Below, in pieces: positions 57,213-64,000 of a stretch of 64,000 nt of DNA. How positions within the stretch are numbered: the stretch's first letter is position 1; the number at the start of each line of letters is the position of its first letter. The position numbers and the translations under genes are program-made. Source of the DNA: Phaeosaccion multiseriatum (lineage: Eukaryota > Ochrophyta, other classes); the NCBI GenBank assembly GCA_965112735.1, contig OZ218962.1, positions 248,001 to 312,000 on the forward strand, given 5' to 3'. The notes below the pieces were generated by a model. It was not told where the DNA came from. It saw nothing but the letters and a program-made list of their open reading frames with translations, and made no database searches.

Positions 57213-58461
57213 AACCTAGGCCTCTGAGGGGAAGTAACAAGTAAACCACACCACCAGCCAGAACCTCAGCCTCAGACCAGACGATCGGCAGAGGCTTTCA
57301 CTGACTCATTCTCAAGCACCTACGCACACATTCTTCTCTTTCTTCTTTTCACTAGACCTTATTAAAACCAATACTTAATACTTCGACATAGTATCGATCC
57401 CACGATCCTGAATCTCGATCCGCAATAGACTCGCACACATTCACGAACGACTCACTCACTCGACCTGCAGCAACCCCCCCCCCAAGTGGCCCGACGCTTG
57501 CTTCGAGGGGTTGGAGGAATAGTTTGAGTTGGGAAGGATGACGAGAAGAGCTATAAAGGGCGAGGCTGGCTGCGATTAGGGTAGGCTCGTCGGGTGACTG
57601 ATATGCCTGATATTAGGGTAGGTTGTTTGAGTGGCTGATAGTAGGGGAGGCTGGTTGGCTGGATGATATTACGATTCTACCTCTAGCTGTGTCACGATGC
57701 TCTTTCCTTCACTGCCCCCTTCGCCCATCCCGTACTCAGCTCGGCACTTCAACTCGTGAGCAGTACAGCACGGAGCTGCAATGTCTGACAAATGGCGACT
57801 GCTCGCCCCTGCCCCGTCATAGCGGCGCATCATCATACTACAACGTACAATGTCTGATCAAAGGGCGCCGCCCGAGGGCAGTAGGCGGCGCGACCAAAGG
57901 CATTCACTTGCCTGCCCGGGGCGGCGGCCCCCTCTCACACAGGCAGGGCCCTCACACTGGCAGGGCCCTCACACTGGCCCAGCAGACGACGAGCTCCCTG
58001 GGAGGAGAGAACATACACGACTGGTGGTAGATGGCAGCGGATGCGGGATGCGCAATTGCAACCCTTCCCCCTCCGCCTCCTGCTGTCCGCACTGTTGCCT
58101 CTCACCGACAAGCGAGACTAAACATAACACTTGAGCTTGAGCGAGCGGTCGGGGACAGGCCGGACGCTCGTCCGTCGCGGAGCATTCAATGCCCGTGAGG
58201 CATTCACTGCCCTGTCTGTCTGCCTGTCTCGCTTTCTCGTGCACAGCTTGGTACTGCTTGGAGGTACACACGCACCCACACAGCCTGTGTGTATCGCGGG
58301 CCAAGGCACCAGTAGCAACAGGAGTCAATCAAGGGAAGGGTGGATACGGGACCACGGAAGGGCCACTTCCCCTCTCCAAAAGTTCTGTTCCCGCTCGGCA
58401 GGACTACCACTGGGGGGCAGGGTATATGACAGACCACAGCCGAAGCAGCACCGAGTTGCAG

Positions 58462-58482
58462 CAGCGGTTAGTGATACAGCAG
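58462..58482 (-). repeat. Dispersed motif copy 11 (opposite orientation)
   Basis: CAGCGGTTAGTGATACAGCAG with two substitutions against the core; forms an inverted pair with copy 12. Confidence 0.65.
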
Positions 58483-58560
58483 CAGCGAAAGGGGGTGCCG
58501 TTGGTGCCTCTGCTGGACCACTCGGCCCCACAGTCTGCCTGCCTGTGGGCCTGTCTGTTG

Positions 58561-58581
58561 ATGCTGTATCACCAACTGCTG
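58561..58581 (+). repeat. Dispersed motif copy 12
   Basis: GCTGTATCACCAACTGCTG intact, ~80 bp from the inverted copy 11, with no assignable host gene. Confidence 0.75.
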
Positions 58582-59276
58582 CTGTTGCTGCTGGTGCTGC
58601 TCTGCCGCCCCCCAACTCAGCCTGCGCAGAGAGCCGTCGGCAGAGTCCCTCCGTCCATCTGAGCCCCTCTCCTCCTGCAGATGAGCCCCTCTCCTGCTAC
58701 CCTCACAGCCCCCTCCTCCTGCAGATGAGCCCTGCTGCCCTCACCCTTGTGAAGATGCGGGCCGGACAAAGCAGTCTTCGTGGGTCCAACAATCGAGGCG
58801 GGCGGTGGGGCGGGCCCCCCTCTTGCGGTTCATCGACCGTGGTGATTGACTCGATGACTGAAAGATGCAGTCCATCGGGGTGAGGTGATTGGATGAGGCC
58901 ACTCCCCATCCCCATGATAAAAGCCACCATAGCCCAGTCCTAATCAATGGGAGTCCCAATCGGTCGCTGCGAGTATCGGAGGAGGGAGCCAAATCCCGCT
59001 TCAGAGCGAAAATGCAACTGCAACTGCAACTGGGCTCGCGTGCGGCCCTGGGGTGTAACGCCACGTCATCCACACTCCTCTCTCTCTCCTCCCACACTCC
59101 TCTCTCTCCTCCACGCAGAGAGGCAGCAGATCAATGCCTCCACGCAGAGCGGCAACAGCATCAATCCCACGCCGCAAAAAGCCCCCTGCTGTGTAGGTAC
59201 TCCCTCCCTCCCTCGTCCACTGCCGCCGCCCGCCCCCTCCCTCCCCCCGTCCTCTCCTCTCCTCTCCTCTCCTCTC

Positions 59277-61472
59277 TCAGGCCCGCTTGTCCGGCCTCTC
59301 TTGTACCTCCCACTGCACCCTCCGCCGGAGGTTGCCAAACATGCCCTTTTCGGTCTGCCAGCCCAGCGCCTTGAGGCTCGCGGCGAAGGCGGGGTAGGCT
59401 CGAAGAGTGTCCTCCTGCGCAGGTTGGATGTGCTGCTCTACGATGGCACTCCACGGGAGGCACTCCGCCGTACCCTCCCCACTACCGCCTGCTGCTACTG
59501 TTGGTGGTACACGGTCGTCTATCGGTAGGCCTGGCGAGCAAAGAGAACGGGGTAGGACGAAGGGGCGGAGATGAGCGTCAGCGTGTGTGCATGCGTGCGT
59601 GCGTGCATGCGTGGGTGCGTGCGCGAAGAGGTCTGCAAGGGACAAGATGGGAAAGAGTACGTAGGTCGCAGCGTTCGGTCCCAGCGCAGCGCCTCTGCAC
59701 CCTTCCCAAAGCAAAGCCGTGCTGAGGGGTGCACGTGAGCCGCCTCCGCGCCCCTCTCGCTCTCTCTCTGCCCTCTCCTCCCCTCCTTGCTTGCCCTCTC
59801 TGCGCTCTTCTCCCCTGCTTGCCTTCCTGTACCCCATTCCATATCCTCCTCCTACAGACCCATCCACTTCTCATCACGTCTCGGTGCCTGTCCATATGCT
59901 CCCAATCAACACTGTGCCATCTCCCCATCCACTGCCATCCCCACCTGCCCTCGCCAGCCGTGCTCGGAGGTAGGTGTAGGCGAGTATGGCCTTAAGTGTG
60001 TCCTCCCCTGTGGCTGCCTTGTGCAGGAGCAGTCCCACACGGCCCCTCTCTATGCAATACGTGAGGAGGTGGTGCTGCCCGGCGAAGGCAGGCAGCTCCA
60101 GTAAATCTGGAATACGCAGGTAGATAGATAGATAGATAGATAGATAGAGGCAGAGAGAGAGAGAGAGAGAGAAGGAGGGGGCCCAGCAGAGAGAGGGGGG
60201 GAGAGAGCACAGAGAACGAGAAGAGACGGACGGAGCGAAAGTACACAGTGAGCAGGCCAAGAGGGAGTACACAGAGAGCGCGATGGAAGGAGGAAAGAGT
60301 GAGATGGAGGGAGGGATAGGGCAAAGAGGGAGCAATCCAACCCTCCAGCCCCTACACCTTTCAGTCCAAACCCTGTAGTCCGTATGCCGCTCCCAGCCCA
60401 TATACCTTTGAGTCTGCTGGCCGTCATGCCGCTGGAGCGCAGCGTCCTGAAGATGTCCACGCGGACGGCGGAGGGCAGAAACATGTGCTCCCTGCGAGCA
60501 AGGCCTACGGGGTCGCTGTGCCCCTCACCCTGCATCAACAACCCCAACTCTTCCAGCGACGCCGACGGACTGCTGCTGCTGCTACTACTACTACTGCTGC
60601 TGCTACTGCTGCTACTACTATCGCTGCTACTGATGCTACTGCAGCCGCTACTAATGCTGCTGCTGCCGGTGCTCTGCGCATGACTTTGCCCAGCCCCTTC
60701 GTCCGCACTGCCCACCCCCCCCGGGACGCCGACCCCGACGCCGCCGCTCGCACCCACTCCTCCCCTCCCACTTCTCCACCCCCGTCTCCACGGCCATCGC
60801 CTGCTGCTGCCCTTGCCACGAGCAATGGCGGCCGTGCTGGTAGACCGAGCTGTCGCCCCAGCAGGGGAGGAGGCCAGCAGCACCCAGTCCTGCGCCACGA
60901 TGGAGGCCCTCTCGTAGTTGAGCATCTTGAACACGACGGAGCGGATCTCTCTGTAGATGGCGTATATGTCGATGGTGGACATGAGGAGGTACATGAGGCC
61001 GATGCTAAGGCGGGACGTGCCCACTGCCCGCGTGAGGAAGATGCCCGTGAGCATGCCTAGAAGGTCCACAAAGGCAATCTGAAGGGATGCAGGGAGGGTA
61101 AGGGGCGGGGCGCAGAGGGAGGAGAGGAAGAGGGGGGGGGGGGGTGGGGTGGAAAAGGGAGTTGAGGTGGTGAGATGAGGGTGGGGGGAGGAGGAGGAGG
61201 AGGAGGAGGAGGGGGAGGAGGAGGAGGAGGAGGAGGAGGGGGAGGAGGAGGAGGAGGAGGAGGAGGAGGAGGAGGAGGAGGAGGAGGAGGAGGAGGAGGA
61301 GCTGGACGGGGGAGGGGCTTCTTTGATTCGGTCTCTCTCTGGGCTGAGAGAGGCTGGAGAGGGCAGAGGGGGGAGAGCTTGGGAGCCCGGCAGGCTTCTC
61401 ACTGAGGTAAGAGTGCTTGAGCCCAAGCCTCATTGAGCACTGCCCCTCCCCTCCCTGTCTGCCTGCCTGCCC

Positions 61473-61503
<31 letters not shown>

Positions 61504-62548
61504 CCTCCCTCTCTCCCTCTCTCTCCCTCTCTCCGCTCACCTGCGCCTCCCCCTTGGCAGTGATGTCGCCGATGTTCTCTTTGAGCGCGAAGCTCCTGTA
61601 GATGGTGTTGCGAGTGGCGCTGCTCGTAATCATGCTCATCTGCTTGAGCGTGTTGGCCGCCGCAGCCAGCACCAAGAAGCTGGCAGGGAAGATGTACGTC
61701 ACAATCTCAAGCCCGTTGCCAGCCGCGTAGAGCAGGCTAGAGCGGAATCGCCACCGCTTGGCGTCGGAGTCAAAGTTCCGCCCCATCTTGCTCGCCCACA
61801 GAATGCGGCCGAACTTGCCGAGGGCGTCTTTGAGTACCCACGAGATGGCGGCCGCCTCCCCCAGCCGCCTTGCCTTGATACCCAGGGCGAGGAGTAGGGC
61901 CTGCGTGCCGAACACATTGACGGTGGCGGCGACGAAGCGCTGGAAGGAGCGCCATGCCGAGAAGCTGAGGTAGTCCGAGGTGACATCGTCGGGTATGATT
62001 GCATTGGTCAGGGCCTGCCCTATCCGACGCACCATGCCGCCCGTCGCCTGCTCGATCTCCAAGCGAGCTGAGGCGTCCGGCACAAAGGACGCCTTGCTGG
62101 CATTCCAGATGAGCGGGGTCGTCAGCGAGCCGTCGTACTCGACAAACAAGGCGGATTCATCACCACCCGTGCCGCTGCTGGTACTGCTATCAATGCTACT
62201 ATTGGCGGCTCCACTGCGGCTGCCTCCACTGCTGCTGCTGCTGCTGCTGCTGCCCTCGCTACCACTACTTCTTGTCCTCTTCCTCCCGCTCGTCGCGCTG
62301 TAGTCGCCATCAGATGATGACGAGGCATTCCTGCGGCTGCCGGCAAAGGGCCGCCTCCCGCGTCGCCGTCTCCCCTGTTGACACACTTGCGCATGCTTAC
62401 CGGGTCCCGCTGGCAGGCCTCTCGCAAGTCTATCACCTAGAGCACGGCGCTGAGAGTGCGTCGGTAGAAGAAGCCCGGAGGTGCTACCACCACAGAGCAC
62501 AGCGACGGAGAAGAGGTGCGCACCTTTTCGAGCCCCCATCCTCCCCAT
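59277..62548 (-). CDS. Root UVB sensitive (RUS/DUF647) family protein
   Basis: Four exons: 62548-61541, 61078-60406, 60106-59945 and 59530-59277, in frame for about 698 aa. The conserved block reads WRSFQRFVAATVNVFGTQAL, AAAISWVLKDALGKFGRILW, NFDSDAKRWRFRSSLLYAAG, FLVLAAAANTLKQMSMITSS, IYRSFALKENIGDITAKGEA and LGMLTGIFLTRA, all hallmarks of the family. The C-terminal exons (LLELPAFAGQHHLLTYCIER, HKAATGEDTLKAILAYTYLR) match its tail. RUS proteins are membrane-associated; in plants they act in UV-B/seedling development and auxin-related processes. The N-terminus has a hydrophobic segment (AHLFSVAVLCGGSTSGLLLP) followed by an Arg-rich stretch, a possible plastid-type leader (inference). Poly-Ser insertions come from CTG and ACT repeats; the second intron carries a long GAG repeat (61190-61301). 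Confidence 0.9.
61190..61301 (+). repeat. (GGA)n microsatellite in RUS gene intron
   Basis: About 112 bp of GAG/GGA units with a few GGG interruptions, inside the intron 61079-61540. Confidence 0.9.
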
Positions 62549-62963
62549 CTGAGCCCCGCTGGCCGCGCTACTCCTCTCCCCGCTCCTTCCTTCCTCTTGC
62601 AGTGGGGAAGCGTCTGCCTCTCCCACAGAGGAGCTACCGCTGTTGCTGCTGTGCGTTTCTCCAAGGACAAGCGAGGGACCAAGTCCTCTTTATTTCTCTC
62701 TTTGGCCTGGCCTGTCCCTGCCCCATTGCATGGAACCCATCATCTTCGCCTTACAAAGAGGGGAAGACGCTTCTCAGAGGCTGCTACCTCTTGCCGCTCC
62801 CGTAATAAATTTAATATGAGCCGAGTCCACAAAAAAAAAAGGGAAAGGGGTACTTCGTATGCCTCTAATTTTTTTCGGCTGTGCCCCCTCCCCTCTTCTT
62901 GTCGTATCGTGGTTCCTCCCTGCTCTCTACAACTTCCCTTTTCGAGACACCTTACCTAAAGCC
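62549..62963. promoter_or_regulatory. Divergent intergenic region between RUS gene and acidic-protein gene
   Basis: 415 bp between two head-to-head starts. An AT-rich word AATAAATTTAATATG near 62804-62818 is the only obvious contrast to the GC-rich background. No specific element was assigned. Confidence 0.35.
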
Positions 62964-63918
62964 ATGGCAGACCTCGACAAGAAGGAGAGCGGCGAGGGGA
63001 AGACCGCGGCCGTGGACGGCGAGGGGTGAGTTACCGTCGCCCACAATGTCCAAAATCTTGTTTGAAATTGAGGACGGTCAAGGGCAAGGACAGCAGCATG
63101 GCTTGCCCTCTAACGTGTAGGGGCTGGACTCCCTTTGCCTCTTTCTGTCCTACTCAAGCATTTGCACTGCTCCTTGCCTAAGCGCGACCCCTCTGTACTC
63201 TTGTCACGGACCTTGCTGCAACTTCACAGCAAGAAGGTTGCGGCGGAGGAGAAGGCAGACACCGAAAAGGCCTCGGCCGCTCCCGCTTCCGAGCCCTCCG
63301 AGAAGTCCTCCGAGAAGCCGCTCTCGGAGCTCAAGAAGCCTCCTCCTGCAGCGGCAGGAGCTCGGGCAGCAGGGGCTGATGATGACGACGATGACGATGA
63401 TGAGGAGGAGGAGGAAGGCGGCAACGACAGCGACGACGGGGGGAATAGGAAGCGAAGCGCAGAAGCCGCTGCGGCAGGGGCATCCTCGTCGGCGAAGAAG
63501 AAGAAGAAGAGCAAGAAGGGGGACGACGGAGACGACTCCGACGTGTCGGACACACTACACGATATCTCGGAAGGTGGGAGCTGAGGCATGTTCGGGTTGC
63601 AAAGAGGGCCGCCTTAACACGAAGTAGCGATGCATGGGGAACGTGGCTGCCTTGGTTTTGCCTTCGTCGTCTTCTCTCGCTTTGCCCCAACCTCCCCACG
63701 GGCCATGGATCTTACCTCCAATTCCGTGCCTGTTGGTGCTGTTTGTGCCCCCCTCCCCTCTTCTCTCCAACCCAGACGAGATCGGCGCCTTAGACCAGAG
63801 CAACATTCTGCCCCGCACCTCTCGACGGAAAGCCGCCACCGTCGCCAACCTTATGAACGCTTCGGAGGTGGCCAAGTACGAGGACAGCGACGAGTCGGAG
63901 CAAGAGTTCGATCTTTGA
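62964..63918 (+). CDS. Small acidic/basic nuclear-type protein (possibly histone-chaperone-like)
   Basis: Three exons, 62964-63025, 63230-63573 and 63776-63918, give 182 aa: MADLDKKESGEGKTAAVDGE, a Lys/Glu/Ala-rich section, an Asp/Glu run, a basic KKKKKSKKGDD patch, SDTLHDISEDEIGALDQSNI and then LPRTSRRKAATVANL, ending in an acidic ESEQEFDL. Alternating acidic and basic blocks are typical of nuclear chaperone-like or chromatin-linked proteins, and NILPRTSRRK loosely recalls the CHZ motif of H2A.Z chaperones. That resemblance is weak and no function is claimed. Downstream of the stop, CTTTGAAGTA is repeated three times at ~22-bp spacing (63912-63967). Confidence 0.7.
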
Positions 63919-64000
63919 AGTAGAGGAGCTCGACCTTTGAAGTAAAGGAGTTCCGCCTTTGAAGTAGTGTAGTGCGAGGCAGAGCCGGAGTTGTGGTCTG

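Larger units (their letters stand above)
57213..59276. other. Intergenic with an inverted pair of the dispersed motif
   Basis: No credible gene over 2 kb. It contains a GC hairpin (GGCGCCGCC...GGCGGCGCG) at about 57866-57891, a duplicated CAGGGCCCTCACACTGG near 57943-57979, and two oppositely oriented motif copies (58462 and 58561). A + frame at 58189-58662 reads through the motifs but has no recognisable domain. Confidence 0.4.

Noticed and set aside
57570-57625. Telomere-like TTAGGG words
   Set aside because: Only isolated ATTAGGGTAGG words, not tandem hexamers, in an internal position.
58131-58883. 250-codon plus frame
   Set aside because: No recognised domain, it reads through the dispersed motifs and simple repeats, and overlapping frames are equally open.
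59484-59512. A thirteenth copy of the dispersed motif (CTGTTGGTGGTACAC) at the start of the last RUS exon
   Set aside because: Only part of the core matches and the family protein aligns through it, so chance similarity is not excluded.
62377-62404. A 28-nt intron in the first RUS exon (GTAAGCATG...CAACAG)
   Set aside because: Splice-like ends are present but the length is too short and the frame is open through it, so it was left as coding.

Overview
The window looks like nuclear DNA of a GC-rich, intron-bearing eukaryotic alga with a complex (secondary, red-type) plastid. A eustigmatophyte or similar stramenopile is my best guess, from style rather than from a marker gene. The main evidence is an NPL4 homologue (51162-49369) and a 20S proteasome alpha-type subunit (13639-14829) that both carry hydrophobic N-terminal leaders, as expected for the symbiont-derived ERAD-like import machinery (SELMA) and proteolysis in the periplastid compartment. 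Splice sites are mostly GTGAGT...CAG, introns are short, genes lie on both strands, and microsatellites (CTG, TCC, CAC, ACT, GAGT) are very dense inside exons and introns.

Layout. 1-1.36 kb: C-terminal part of a Crypton-like mobile-element gene cut by the window edge. 2.36-10.36 kb (-): eight-exon gene for a catalytically dead dual-specificity phosphatase (Cys to Ser) fused to about 1700 residues of low-complexity sequence. 11.2-13.6 kb (-): LRR protein, divergent from the proteasome alpha gene. 16.2-18.5 kb (-): secreted protein with two CBM-like domains. 19.07-19.54 kb: a 473-bp MITE. 19.9-21.3 kb (-): phosphatidylinositol synthase. 21.6-24.4 kb (-): Era GTPase with a damaged KH loop. 25-26.6 kb (-): transposase-derived protein with a poly-Glu tail. 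27.26-30.23 kb (+): Rab1/YPT1 with 20-, 10- and 19-nt first exons. 32.1-33.7 kb (-): METTL21-type methyltransferase with a GC-AG intron. 34.5-35 kb (-): small membrane protein.

The 36.2-57.2 kb region is the unusual part. It holds three paralogues of one gene family that combines coiled coil or LRR, a protein kinase, and an RBR-like double zinc finger (putative E3 ubiquitin ligase). Copies A (37.5-41.8 kb) and B (44.0-48.5 kb) belong to a tandem segmental duplication whose units also carry a decayed arylsulfatase fragment and a divergent small membrane-protein gene. Copy A has lost the kinase exactly. Copy B has the kinase plus a ninefold 27-bp minisatellite and two frame breaks. Copy C (51.5-57.2 kb) has one-repeat-per-exon LRRs and an in-frame TAG at the catalytic-loop lysine. 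A 186-bp MITE in unit B has its empty site preserved in unit A. NPL4 lies between B and C. The end of the window has an RUS/DUF647 gene (59.3-62.5 kb, -) and a small acidic nuclear-type protein (63.0-63.9 kb, +).

A second signal runs through much of the window: a short DNA motif (core CTGTATCACCAACTGCTG) occurs at least 12 times on either strand. Inside the pseudophosphatase exons it is read in different frames, so it is conserved as DNA rather than as peptide. All exon models were read by eye from splice consensus and frame continuity. Family names come from recognised motifs without database searches.
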